From Mucilaginibacter pallidiroseus (GTDB taxonomy: Bacteria > Bacteroidota > Bacteroidia > Sphingobacteriales > Sphingobacteriaceae): a stretch of 64,000 bases of DNA. This document shows, piece after piece, positions 45,125 to 53,894 of the stretch (the first letter of the stretch is position 1; each line of letters begins with the position of its first letter). The notes under the pieces were generated by a model. The model was not told the DNA's origin. It saw only the letters and a list, made by a program, of their open reading frames with translations, and ran no database searches. The translations under genes were made by a program, and so were the position numbers. The stretch covers positions 1 through 64,000 of the forward strand of contig NZ_VOEJ01000011.1 of NCBI RefSeq assembly GCF_007846085.1, given 5' to 3'.

Positions 45125-45532
45125 ATGGCCGATATAGAAAATATGGATTCTATCAGATTACTGGTAGATGAGTTTTACAGCAAAGTGAGAGGGGACGTAT
45201 TGCTCAGTCCGGTATTTGTTGAGTTTATCGAAGACTGGCAGCCGCATCTTCTTAAAATGTATGCATTCTGGAATACGGTGCTTTTTGGCGTACCTGATTA
45301 TAAAGGAAATCCTTTTGTACATCACGCCAAACTGACGGTCACAACCAGGCATTTTTACCGGTGGCTTGAATTGTTCAGTGAAACGATAGACCTGCATTTT
45401 CAGGGTCATAAAGCCGAAGAGGCAAAAAAAAGGGCGGAGATCATGGCAAATATGTTTCAAAGCAGAATGGCGCAGATCACGGATAAAAAAAACAATGGTT
45501 CTTTAACTTTTGCGGGAGGTAATCAAAAATGA
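45125..45532 (+). CDS. Group III truncated hemoglobin
   Basis: 135 residues, as in the group III truncated hemoglobins (Campylobacter Ctb type). Typical features: distal Tyr (FYSKVR, Y18, B10), MYAFWNTVLFGVPDYKGNPFVHH with the probable proximal His in this stretch (H66/H67), and the conserved Trp in the following helix (YRWLELF, W80, G8). Such globins bind O2 and NO tightly and are tied to NO detoxification or low-oxygen physiology. It sits inside the oxidase operon, followed (4-bp overlap) by its possible electron donors: a ferredoxin reductase and a ferredoxin. Confidence 0.9.
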   Translation: MADIENMDSIRLLVDEFYSKVRGDVLLSPVFVEFIEDWQPHLLKMYAFWNTVLFGVPDYKGNPFVHHAKLTVTTRHFYRWLELFSETIDLHFQGHKAEEAKKRAEIMANMFQSRMAQITDKKNNGSLTFAGGNQK

Positions 45533-46533
45533 TATCCTCAGATATATGTATCATCGGAGCCGGTCCCGTCGGGCTGTTTGCAGTATTCGAAACCGGATTG
45601 CTGAAAATGCGCTGTCATGTTGTTGACGTCTTGCCGCAGGTCGGTGGACAACTTACCGAAATATATCCTGGAAAGCCGATATATGATATTCCAGGCTACC
45701 CAAAGATCACGGGAGAGGAACTCGTCGGACAGCTGATGACGCAGATTGCTCCTTTTAAGCCTTCCTTTACACTTGGTGAGCGCGTCGAACAGGTGAGCAG
45801 GCAAAGAGACGAAACGTTCCTGCTGACAACGTCTGCAGGAACAGTGATCAGCGCCAGGGTAGTTGTAATAGCCGGCGGTCTGGGCTGTTTTGAACCCAGA
45901 AAGCCGGTAATTCCGGACCTGAATTTATATGAGGGAAATGGTGTGGCCTATTCGGTCAGAGACCCTGAAGTATTTCGGGGCCACAAGGTTGTCATAGCCG
46001 GTGGCGGAGATTCTGCACTAGACTGGACGCTCGTACTGGCAGGGATCGCTGATAAAGTTACGCTGGTTCACCGGGGAAATACCTTTAGGGGTGCTCCCGA
46101 TACCGCGTCTAGAGTACAGGAGTTGGCGAATGCAGGGAAACTTGACCTGATCATCAGAGCACATACGACCCACCTGACAGGTAAGGGAAAACTTAACGGT
46201 GTCGGTGTCTCCCTTCACGGCGGTGACAGTTTAATTATCCCTGCTGATGATTTCATCCCTCTGTTCGGCCTGACGCCGAGATTAGGACCTATAGCAGAAT
46301 GGGGGCTTAACATGGATAAAGATGCCATCAACGTGAATACTATTGATTACAGCACAAGCGAAGAGCGCATTTATGCGATAGGGGATATTAATCATTATCC
46401 GGGCAAATTAAAACTGATACTTTGCGGCTTCCACGAAGCTGCACTAATGGCACGAAGCGCTTTCCGGTTTGTTTATCCGGATCAGCGGATCAATTTTAAA
46501 TATACAACTGTCTATGGGATCAATGCGTTCTGA
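45529..46533 (+). CDS. Thioredoxin-reductase-like ferredoxin/flavodoxin-NAD(P)+ reductase
   Basis: 334 residues. FAD motif ICIIGAGPVGLFAVFE at the start, the VGGQLTEIYPGKPIYDIPGYPKITGEELV stretch typical of the YumC/Chlorobium ferredoxin-NADP reductase group, and the NAD(P)H motif KVVIAGGGDSALDW (~155). The redox-active CxxC of thioredoxin reductases is absent, so it works by FAD-to-ferredoxin transfer. The C-terminal IYAIGDINHYPGK closes the fold. It overlaps the globin gene by 4 bp and the ferredoxin gene by 20 bp, so it likely reduces that ferredoxin. Confidence 0.92.
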   Translation: MISSDICIIGAGPVGLFAVFETGLLKMRCHVVDVLPQVGGQLTEIYPGKPIYDIPGYPKITGEELVGQLMTQIAPFKPSFTLGERVEQVSRQRDETFLLTTSAGTVISARVVVIAGGLGCFEPRKPVIPDLNLYEGNGVAYSVRDPEVFRGHKVVIAGGGDSALDWTLVLAGIADKVTLVHRGNTFRGAPDTASRVQELANAGKLDLIIRAHTTHLTGKGKLNGVGVSLHGGDSLIIPADDFIPLFGLTPRLGPIAEWGLNMDKDAINVNTIDYSTSEERIYAIGDINHYPGKLKLILCGFHEAALMARSAFRFVYPDQRINFKYTTVYGINAF

Positions 46534-46855
46534 AAGGAAAATTGAATTTAAAGCTTATGACACGGACGGAGACTGGAGAACGGTTGAAATAACTCCTGAT
46601 GCAAGCCTTTCGCTCCTGGACGTACTTCAATCGAACGGGTTTGATATTCCCGGTGTCTGCGGAGGGCTGGCGCTCTGCGGCACCTGTCTTGTTAAAGTCA
46701 TCTGCGGATATGAGAAATTGCCGCCACCGGATGATGAGGAGGCCGCAATGTTGGAGATGTTACCTGATACAAACCCGAAGGACAGACTTTCCTGTCAGCT
46801 ACCGCTTTCATCAATAATGAACGGTATGGTATTCAGGCTGCAGAATTATGAATAG
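46514..46855 (+). CDS. [2Fe-2S] ferredoxin
   Basis: 113 residues from the ATG at 46514; 46523 is an alternative, and an earlier in-frame opening at 46469 lies inside the reductase gene. Cluster cysteines: C49, C55, C58 (CGGLALCGTC, the adrenodoxin-type C-x5-C-x2-C) and C94 (DRLSCQ). A short insertion, EKLPPPDDEEAAML, sits before the last Cys. It overlaps the reductase gene (20 bp), which strongly suggests reductase-ferredoxin pairing. Possible targets are the truncated globin or another acceptor in the operon. It ends the operon; the next gene starts 80 bp later. Confidence 0.9.
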   Translation: MGSMRSERKIEFKAYDTDGDWRTVEITPDASLSLLDVLQSNGFDIPGVCGGLALCGTCLVKVICGYEKLPPPDDEEAAMLEMLPDTNPKDRLSCQLPLSSIMNGMVFRLQNYE

Positions 46856-46935
46856 AAAGCAGGTATGACCTAAAAGAAGATCATAGTAATCTTGCACGGA
46901 AACGTCGCTGATACGGGTCAGGAGGTTATTTAATT

Positions 46936-47826
46936 ATGAATATGAACATGGTAGAACAAATAAGTACGTTATCGATCTCAAAGCTGCAGAAAGCCTTTGA
47001 CCAGGCAGCGCCGAGAAAACAGTACCTTTTCGTTGACACCGGCTGCGAGCCGCTGTACACCGATGAACCTTTCAGGACGGAAACTTATTCTGTTGTCTGG
47101 CTGCGGCAGGGGATAATGCATCTTCAGGCAGATCTCACGTCCATGGTAATAACAGGGCCGGCTATAATAACCATAGGCCCTAATGTTACACGTTCTTTCC
47201 GCCGCTCTGAAGAGCGGCCCGATATGCAACTCTTCTTCTTCACCGCTGATTTCCTTCTGGAAACCCTTGCGAATATATTTTATCTCGACAGGTATAGATT
47301 TTTTGAGGACAATGACGGACATGTAGTTCAGCTTCATGAGCATGAGGCTTTCAGAATGGCATCCATATTCAATCTCGTATGTGGCGTTTTCGGCAGAATG
47401 CATCCTAACGAGCCACAGCTCATGCGGAGTTACGGATATCTGCTGATTCACGAGATCGATGCTATGCACCGTGCACGAAGCGCCGGGCAGCAGCCTGACG
47501 AAGGCAATATGCTTTTCACCCGTTTCAGAAATTTGCTGACAAAAGAGTTCTGGCAGCACCGAACGGTTGGATTTTATGCCAGCAATTTAAATGTAACACC
47601 TAAATATCTTTCAGAACTGGTCAAAAAAGAAAGCGGGAAGACTGCCGGGGAGTGGATAGACAAAGCGGTCATGCTCGAAGCGAAGGTGCTTCTCCAGAAC
47701 AAAAGCTTAAGTATAGCACAGGTAAGCGAGCGTCTTTGTTTCTCAGATCAGTCCGTTTTCGGGAAATTTTTTAAAACTCATCAGGGCATGTCTCCCGCAG
47801 AATACAGGAAGTCACTCTCCGGATAA
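46936..47826 (+). CDS. AraC-family transcriptional regulator
   Basis: 296 residues. N-terminal cupin-type effector domain (ETYSVVWLRQGIMHLQADLTSMVITGPAIITIG), then the AraC double HTH: YASNLNVTPKYLSELVKKESGKT and IAQVSERLCFSDQSVFGKFFKTHQGMSPAEYRKS. It follows the oxidase operon by 80 bp on the same strand and may be cotranscribed or act on the divergent efflux genes downstream. The inducer is unknown. Confidence 0.9.
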   Translation: MNMNMVEQISTLSISKLQKAFDQAAPRKQYLFVDTGCEPLYTDEPFRTETYSVVWLRQGIMHLQADLTSMVITGPAIITIGPNVTRSFRRSEERPDMQLFFFTADFLLETLANIFYLDRYRFFEDNDGHVVQLHEHEAFRMASIFNLVCGVFGRMHPNEPQLMRSYGYLLIHEIDAMHRARSAGQQPDEGNMLFTRFRNLLTKEFWQHRTVGFYASNLNVTPKYLSELVKKESGKTAGEWIDKAVMLEAKVLLQNKSLSIAQVSERLCFSDQSVFGKFFKTHQGMSPAEYRKSLSG

Positions 47827-47834
47827 ATGAAATA

Positions 47835-47869
47835 TCCGAAATATCGACGAAAAGAACCGAAATACCGCC
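47835..47869 (+). promoter_or_regulatory. Two CGAAATATCG-type sites upstream of the pirin-like gene
   Basis: TCCGAAATATCGAC (47835-47848, perfect 10-base core) and ACCGAAATACCGCC (47856-47869, 9 of 10). They are 75-110 bp upstream of the ATG at 47945. No TGGYAY element was seen before this gene, so its control may differ. Confidence 0.4.
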
Positions 47870-47944
47870 CTTTTTTAAGAAAGTTTTTAAGCCAATTTTG
47901 AACCTAAAAGACGTATCATTTAAGACAATGTTATAATTACGACC

Positions 47945-48616
47945 ATGAAATTTATCAGGGAACAGGAAAGGAAGTTCGTCGATATGGGCAATGTTAAGAA
48001 TCACCAGATGATCTTCCCGGTCGTTTATCCGGCGGAAGGAGGACATTGGGGACCTGTCGTCCGGTTTGACAATAAAACTCTTGTCCCCGGGGGGCAGGAT
48101 ATCCAAAATTTTGCCGGAAGTCCTTTGCAGGTCGTTCGGGTGATGATCAGCGGAACAGCAACTTATTTTGATACCGCAGGAAACCGCGTAGTCATGCACA
48201 GCGGGGACGCCCTGATGGTGAATGCCGGTAAAGGAGCACTGCAGGCCACACTGCATAATACTGATGAAAAACAGGAAGATGATTTACTGGAAATATGGCT
48301 GAATATGCCGGTGCCGGAAAGTATGTTTCACTTTCAGCTGGCATCAATTCAGCGTGAAGAAGGCTGGTTGTATCCGCTGGGATTCTCAGAAGGGCTGACC
48401 ATCCAATTGTGGCGCGGGATTTTCGGGTCAGGATCTTCCTATACCTTGCAGCCTTCTTCCGACATACGTTACGTTGTTATTTTCCTGCTTGAAGGAGGGC
48501 TCACGATCAACGGGCGCGCACTCGCCTATCGTGACACTGTGGTTCTGAAAGCGGACGCTCCGCTTGAAATGAACTTTGACATAACGAGTGAGATATTCCT
48601 GATGAGGTACAGTTAA
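47945..48616 (+). CDS. Pirin-like bicupin protein, metal ligands apparently lost
   Basis: 223 residues with pirin organisation: EGGHWGPVVRFDNKTLVPGGQDIQNFAGSPLQVVRVMISGTATYFDTAGNRVVMHSGDALMVNAGKGALQATLHN in the first barrel and a second cupin at the C-terminus. The usual iron ligands (HPH...H-E) look replaced: the HxH position reads GGQDI and the GxGIxHSE stretch reads GKGALQATLHN. It may therefore be a non-metal scaffold or sense something else (inference). It lies between the AraC regulator and the efflux operon. Confidence 0.7.
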   Translation: MKFIREQERKFVDMGNVKNHQMIFPVVYPAEGGHWGPVVRFDNKTLVPGGQDIQNFAGSPLQVVRVMISGTATYFDTAGNRVVMHSGDALMVNAGKGALQATLHNTDEKQEDDLLEIWLNMPVPESMFHFQLASIQREEGWLYPLGFSEGLTIQLWRGIFGSGSSYTLQPSSDIRYVVIFLLEGGLTINGRALAYRDTVVLKADAPLEMNFDITSEIFLMRYS

Positions 48617-48701
48617 CTGAAGTTCGGGTTAAAGCCTCACACGGTTCACTCATCAGCGTGCTTTAACTCGCCCAGGATGAAAACATAAATTAAAATCTGA
48701 C

Positions 48702-50066
48702 ATGATAAGATCAGTTTGGATATGGCCTATCTCATACAGGCTACTATGGATATTGGCCGGGAGTTTATTTTTAAGATTCGACAGGGCTAACGCTCAGCAA
48801 CCGTCTACACTGACGGTTGGCAGGAAACTTAGCCTGACTGAAGCCATAACGCTTGGTAAAACAGATAATAGCCTCGTAAAAGCAGCTCAGCAGGAAGAAG
48901 AGGCAAGTCGCGCGGACCTTGATGATGCAAAAATGAATGCACTGCCTGTGGTGGTCGCATCATCAGGTTACCAACGGTTTACCCGACTCACTTTATTTGA
49001 AAGCGGTCTCAGCGGCGCCCACAGCGTTCCCAAGCGTCCCAGCCAGTACGGAGCAGATGCAGGATTAACCGCAAGCTTCAATCTTTATTCAGGAGGAAAG
49101 CAACGGGCTTTGACAGCTGAGCAGGGGCACAAAAAAGATCTCGCCGGAATAAACGCGCAGGAACAAAGTGCCGCAACCGCTTTCCAGATCGCTGCCCAAT
49201 ATCTGGATATGGTCCGTTTGAACGACCAGCGGCGTTTTATAATTGAGCAGGTGGTCAGGGCAGAGACACGTCTTAAAAACATTTCGTCCTTGTTCCGGAA
49301 TCAGAAGGTTACAAGGAGTGATCTGCTTCGGGCTGAACTTAATCTGTCAGCAGTCAAGCTAAATCTTGAGCAGACTGATAACGATATCACTATCAGTAAC
49401 CAGAAACTGAATGTGCTGATCAATATACCGGATACAGTAAAAATCGAGCCGGCGGATTCTTCAAATGTTGCAGGACCTACGCTGAATGAACTCAACGATC
49501 TGCTTTACCAAACTGACGTCAATGCTTTTTCTGTGCGTAAAGCGGAGGAGAACCTACTCATCCTTGAAGACCGGCTTAAGGGGATTCGCAGCAATGGTCT
49601 GCCATCGTTATCCCTGTTGTCTGCGTACAGTATAAATTATCCGAACACTATCTTTTATCCGCCGGTCGACCAGGCTTATGCTATAGGATTCGTGGGTGTC
49701 CGGGTACAGTATAATATTTCATCGGTTTACCAGAATAAAAACAAGGTTGCCGCAGCCAGGATACGGGTCCGGCAACTTCGGTTGGTGCAACAGAACGTTA
49801 CCGACAATGTCAGACAGGAAGCAGAGGGCATGCTGATCAAATATCGGGAGGCCCTGAACCGTATTTCTGTCACAGAAAGATCGATCGATCAGGCGATGGT
49901 CAATTACCGGATAGTCAATGCAAAGTATCTTAATCAGCTGGCGCTGCTCACAGATCTGCTTGATGCCGACAGCCTTTATCAGGAAACCCGCTACAACCTG
50001 GTACAAGCGCGTATCAATGCCAGACTAATCTATTACCGGATGCTTTACACTGCTGGTAAACTATAA
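48702..50066 (+). CDS. TolC-family outer-membrane channel
   Basis: 454 residues. N-terminal signal region (WPISYRLLWILAGSLFLRF), then the repeated coiled-coil/barrel layout of outer-membrane factors (LTEAITLGKTDNSLVKAAQQEEEASRADLDDAKMNALPVV and FRNQKVTRSDLLRAELNLSAVKLNLEQTDNDITISNQKLNVLI). It forms the exit duct of the efflux operon with the HlyD and MFS genes that follow 25 bp and 1,065 bp downstream of its stop. The first gene of that operon. Confidence 0.88.
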   Translation: MIRSVWIWPISYRLLWILAGSLFLRFDRANAQQPSTLTVGRKLSLTEAITLGKTDNSLVKAAQQEEEASRADLDDAKMNALPVVVASSGYQRFTRLTLFESGLSGAHSVPKRPSQYGADAGLTASFNLYSGGKQRALTAEQGHKKDLAGINAQEQSAATAFQIAAQYLDMVRLNDQRRFIIEQVVRAETRLKNISSLFRNQKVTRSDLLRAELNLSAVKLNLEQTDNDITISNQKLNVLINIPDTVKIEPADSSNVAGPTLNELNDLLYQTDVNAFSVRKAEENLLILEDRLKGIRSNGLPSLSLLSAYSINYPNTIFYPPVDQAYAIGFVGVRVQYNISSVYQNKNKVAAARIRVRQLRLVQQNVTDNVRQEAEGMLIKYREALNRISVTERSIDQAMVNYRIVNAKYLNQLALLTDLLDADSLYQETRYNLVQARINARLIYYRMLYTAGKL

Positions 50067-50091
50067 TTTTTTACGATCTAATTACACCGAA

Positions 50092-51135
50092 ATGACCACA
50101 TCAACAGCAAAACGCCCTTTAACCATTATACTGACTGGTTTCGCAATTACTATCATAGCGGGAGCAGCTTGTTTCTTTTTTTTATATTTTCTTAAAGGCA
50201 GCCGCTATCAGGAAACAAATGATGCGCAGGTTGAATCCTTTATCAATCCTGTCTCAGCCAGGGTCGGTGGCTACATCCGGACTGTGCGGTTCGAGGAACA
50301 CCAATCGGTGAGAGAAGGTGATACGCTTGTAACACTGGATGACCGCGAATACCTTCAACGGGTATTAGAAGCTGAAGCGACGGTCGACGACGCAAATGCA
50401 CAGGTAGATGTGCTGAACGCCGGTATTGCGAGTCTCGAAGCTGCCTCTAAAGTAAACAGAGATCAGGTTAACGGGGCAAAGGCCAGGCTCATTTTGCAAA
50501 AGGCGGATATCACACGCTACAAAAATCTGGCCCGCGATGAAGCTGTAACAGGTTCGGATCTCGATGCGGTACAATCCCGTTACGATGTCTCCAAAAGTGA
50601 TTACAGCGCCGCTCTGAATAGCCTGCAGGCCAGTTATGCTAAAATCGCGGAAATGAAGACGCGAAGGGAGCTGCTGGCAGCAGATCTCAAAAGGAAAAAT
50701 GCGTTGTTGGAACTAGCAAGGATCAATCTTGCTTATACAGTTATTAGAGCACCATACAGTGGCCGTATGGGCAGAAAATCGATCCAGGATGGACAACAGA
50801 TCCAGCCGGGACAACCACTCGTTTCTATTGTGAATGAGCGTGATAAATGGATAACAGCGAACTTTAAGGAGACCCAGGTCAATGGTATGTACGTCGGCCA
50901 GCCTGTGGAGATTCGGGTAGACGCAATCAGTGGCGTTGTTTACAAGGGTAAGATAGAGGCCATAGCAGCCTCAACCGGTGCTAAGTTTTCACTCCTCCCG
51001 CCGGATAATGCGACCGGGAACTTTGTGAAAGTGATACAGCGGATCCCCGTAAAGATCAGATTTACAGATAAGGATATCACGCCGGTGAAAGCAGGAATGA
51101 ATGTTCTCGTCGCCGTTAAAAATAAAGGAATATGA
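50092..51135 (+). CDS. HlyD/EmrA-family membrane-fusion protein
   Basis: 347 residues. One N-terminal membrane helix (ILTGFAITIIAGAACFFFLYFL), then the lipoyl half-motif PVSARVGGYIRTVRF, a long alpha-hairpin, and IRAPYSGRMGRKSIQDGQQIQPGQPLVSI, the second half-motif, plus a beta-barrel end (ISGVVYKGKIEAIAAS). It joins the inner-membrane MFS pump to TolC. Its stop overlaps the MFS start by 4 bp (ATGA). Confidence 0.9.
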   Translation: MTTSTAKRPLTIILTGFAITIIAGAACFFFLYFLKGSRYQETNDAQVESFINPVSARVGGYIRTVRFEEHQSVREGDTLVTLDDREYLQRVLEAEATVDDANAQVDVLNAGIASLEAASKVNRDQVNGAKARLILQKADITRYKNLARDEAVTGSDLDAVQSRYDVSKSDYSAALNSLQASYAKIAEMKTRRELLAADLKRKNALLELARINLAYTVIRAPYSGRMGRKSIQDGQQIQPGQPLVSIVNERDKWITANFKETQVNGMYVGQPVEIRVDAISGVVYKGKIEAIAASTGAKFSLLPPDNATGNFVKVIQRIPVKIRFTDKDITPVKAGMNVLVAVKNKGI

Positions 51136-52724
51136 ATCCACCGGTCTATCTTAGAAACTGGCTGCACCATTCTCCCTGGATGGTAAGGGCCTTGCTGGTG
51201 TTCGTCACACTATCCGCTGTTTTTCAGTTCGGCGCTTTCGCACTGAGTCAGAACTTCGTCATCTCTTACCTCGCCGCACAGCAGGAGGATGTCACGTTTG
51301 CACTTCAGATGACCTACGTCGGTATACTGGTGATGCTTCCGGTACAGTTCAGATTTCAGCGCTATTTTGAGCCGCGGAACTATATGATCGTGATCTTGTC
51401 ATGCGGGATAATTCTGGCCGTTGCCTGTCTGTTCATTCAGGACATCGTTCTTTTCTTTATTATACGTTTTTTACAGGGACTCGTTGTTTGCGGGATAGCA
51501 TCCTGTATGTTTGTACAGGTTTCTCCATATCTCAGGACCGAGCACCGGCAGGTCATTCCTTCAGTGCTCTTATACGGATCTGTACTTGCTAATACGGTGA
51601 TCATCGGTATGATCGCTTCAAATGTTTCTCTTACCGCCGACTTTCAGCATTTGTATTATTACATCATATTGTTCCTGATAATTTCCCTCGTTATTATCAT
51701 GACAGGATTTAAAAGCCGGACAGACAGGCGTCCATACCCGCTCTGGCAGATCGACTGGGTCGGCGCGGTCTTCTTTGCGACAGCAGCTGTCGCTTTCGCC
51801 TACACTGTAATTTACGGTTCTAAGTTCTACTGGTTTACTGATCGTCGGATACGTTTGTCGTCTCTGATCACCGTTGTATCGGTGCTGCTTTATGTTTTGA
51901 GGGAATATATGATCAAGCGTCCATTGATACAGGTACGGACGCTTCTGAATCCTAAAATATGGCTGGGACTTTTACTGCTAGCGGTCTATTACGGAATGAA
52001 AGAAAGTATTAACCTGATATTTGGCTACACCAGCAGTGTGCTGCAGTGGAGTCCGTCGCAGACGATGGAACTCGGGCTGTTCAATCTTGCAGGGATAATT
52101 ATTTTTATGGTGCTTTCAACCGGTCTTTTATTCCGGAGACCGGACATTTTTCCCTTTTTCCTTGTCGTTGGGTTTGGGCTATTAATGGTTTACCACCTTT
52201 GGGTTTATTTTGTAATGACGCCTGACCTTGCTTTCGGAGATCTTATCGTGCCCGTAATCCTCCAGGGGGCTGCCTCAGGTATGATGCTCGTGCCCATCGT
52301 CGTATTTATTATCAGGACCGCAACGCCTGCTGCAGGATATACCGGACTGGTGATCGGTGCTTATGCAAGATTTACCGCTTTGTTAAATGCAAGCGCTGGT
52401 TTTTACAATCTGCAACTGTATTATAATCAGATTTACAAGGAATCTTTTCTCAGCCGTATAACTGGCACTGATCAGCAGACCGCAGAGCGGATTGACGCTT
52501 TTAAACAGTTGTATCTTTCCAAAGGCTATGCGCTGGAACAGGCGACCTCGTTAGCTAATGCCGCCTTAGGCAGGTTAATCGGGACACAGGCACAATTACT
52601 TACTATACGGGCGGTATTTATGCAGCTTGCTATCATCGCAGGTTTAATTATGATGGTTGCCGGTATAGTCTGGATCCTTGTTTTTGTTATGAAAAAGGCT
52701 AACGTCAGTTCCGGTAAAAATTAA
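51132..52724 (+). CDS. MFS drug-efflux permease (EmrB/DHA2 type)
   Basis: 530 residues with about 14 hydrophobic segments, the length and layout of DHA2 family pumps. It overlaps the membrane-fusion gene by 4 bp. The DHA2 signature stretches are loosely kept (IRFLQGLVVCGIASCMF, IDWVGAVFFATAAVAFAY). With the two upstream genes it makes a tripartite EmrAB-TolC-type export system; substrate unknown. The last gene before a 252-bp gap. Confidence 0.9.
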   Translation: MNPPVYLRNWLHHSPWMVRALLVFVTLSAVFQFGAFALSQNFVISYLAAQQEDVTFALQMTYVGILVMLPVQFRFQRYFEPRNYMIVILSCGIILAVACLFIQDIVLFFIIRFLQGLVVCGIASCMFVQVSPYLRTEHRQVIPSVLLYGSVLANTVIIGMIASNVSLTADFQHLYYYIILFLIISLVIIMTGFKSRTDRRPYPLWQIDWVGAVFFATAAVAFAYTVIYGSKFYWFTDRRIRLSSLITVVSVLLYVLREYMIKRPLIQVRTLLNPKIWLGLLLLAVYYGMKESINLIFGYTSSVLQWSPSQTMELGLFNLAGIIIFMVLSTGLLFRRPDIFPFFLVVGFGLLMVYHLWVYFVMTPDLAFGDLIVPVILQGAASGMMLVPIVVFIIRTATPAAGYTGLVIGAYARFTALLNASAGFYNLQLYYNQIYKESFLSRITGTDQQTAERIDAFKQLYLSKGYALEQATSLANAALGRLIGTQAQLLTIRAVFMQLAIIAGLIMMVAGIVWILVFVMKKANVSSGKN

Positions 52725-52801
52725 CTTAACTATTGTCGGTGAATTCAGGCCGTAGCGGTAATGGATTATTAAATCTCCGCCGCTTGTTACTTAATTATTC
52801 A

Positions 52802-52924
52802 ATTTCGCCGATACGATATTTCGCCGTTTAACTTTGGCATAATGACGAAGGAACGCCGTTGTTATACATAGCATTATTTAATGAGCTGATTATTAATATC
52901 TTAAGTTTATGGCACGATGTTTTA
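52802..52924 (+). promoter_or_regulatory. Activator sites and candidate sigma-54 element before the 52977 gene
   Basis: A direct repeat ATTTCGCCG (52802-52810, 52818-52826) contains a perfect CGATATTTCG core (52814-52823). ATGGCACG at 52909-52916 is a perfect -24-like match; the -12 (TTTA) is poor. Predicted start ~52936, leader ~40 bases. Confidence 0.45.
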
Positions 52925-52976
52925 AAGGTATGGTCTTTAGATTCTAATATTATGATAAACTGTAAATCAAACCGTT

Positions 52977-53267
52977 ATGAACATTTCGTCTAAAAACAAC
53001 AGGAAGCTGAACAGCTCGATAACACGCCGGGTGATCGAACTGCATTCAAAAGGTTACGATCAGGATTTTATGATGCTGACAAATCGTCTGCTCTGTATTC
53101 AGAATAATGAAGATATTGCTGCCAGTGCGGTCCAGATCCGTGTCGTCGATCAGGGGTACGATCATGTTGACCGCTGCTTTAAATATATCCACACAATAGA
53201 TACATTCAACGGACAGAAGGGTGTACTGATCGCTGACGGGATCTTTACGAATGCCCTCATACACTGA
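52977..53267 (+). CDS. Small protein of unknown function under the regulon promoter
   Basis: 96 residues, soluble, no signal peptide. Sequence such as SSITRRVIELHSKGYDQDFMMLTNRLLCIQNNEDIAASAVQIRVVDQGYDHV suggests a small alpha/beta fold. No family is recognised. It is a single gene with its own activator sites and -24-like element (52802-52924), so it appears to be a member of the proposed respiratory/NO regulon and is worth characterising. Confidence 0.6.
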   Translation: MNISSKNNRKLNSSITRRVIELHSKGYDQDFMMLTNRLLCIQNNEDIAASAVQIRVVDQGYDHVDRCFKYIHTIDTFNGQKGVLIADGIFTNALIH

Positions 53268-53385
53268 TTTTTTCACCCGGCGATGAGCAGAATTGGCGAC
53301 TTTGGTCCCCCAATGCAAAATAAACTGGTCCATGTTACACGACTGTCCCGGAGATAACTTTGTCTGAAATTTTAATTGAAGACTT

Positions 53386-53817
53386 ATGTTATGTAAAAAA
53401 GTACAGTCGGCTGAGGATATTGATAAATGCAAAGATCTTATTCTGGCGTTCAGGCCCCACCTCGACGCGGGAGGTGTATCAGATCAGGTAACAAGAATGA
53501 TCAGAGACGGAGGATTCGAAATTGTCTATGCAGTTGATGAAAACACCAATAATGCGATGGCATTTGCCGGGTACAGAAAATACGAGATGCTAAGGACCGG
53601 AAAGATCATTTATATTGACGACATGTATACCGCACCGGAAAGCCGGAAGAAAGGCTGCGCGGCGGCGCTTCTTGGTTTTATAGAATCTGAAGCAAGAGAG
53701 CAGGAGGTACAGAGTATACACCTTGACAGCGGATACGCCCTGCATCCCGCTCACAGGCTTTATCTGAATCAGGGTTATATACTAGCCTGCAACCATTTTG
53801 CAAAACCACTTGCATAA
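53386..53817 (+). CDS. GNAT-family N-acetyltransferase
   Basis: 143 residues. GNAT core: YIDDMYTAPESRKKGCAAALLGFIESEA with the acetyl-CoA loop (RKKGCAAALL), and LDSGYALHPAHRLYLNQGYILACNHFAKPL at the end. Substrate unknown. It lies 118 bp after the 52977 gene and 113 bp before the Rrf2 regulator gene, on the same strand. Confidence 0.85.
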   Translation: MLCKKVQSAEDIDKCKDLILAFRPHLDAGGVSDQVTRMIRDGGFEIVYAVDENTNNAMAFAGYRKYEMLRTGKIIYIDDMYTAPESRKKGCAAALLGFIESEAREQEVQSIHLDSGYALHPAHRLYLNQGYILACNHFAKPLA

Positions 53818-53894
53818 TGTTTGCGGCCTTGCCGGTCACCGGCAAGGTACATTTCTCCGGGAACTGCTCTCAAAGATGACAATTAAAGAGTTTT

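Noticed and set aside
52942..53432. Minus frame 53046-53432 opposite the 52977 gene
   Set aside because: The plus-strand gene has an ATG, promoter-like elements and better composition; the minus frame lacks any of these.
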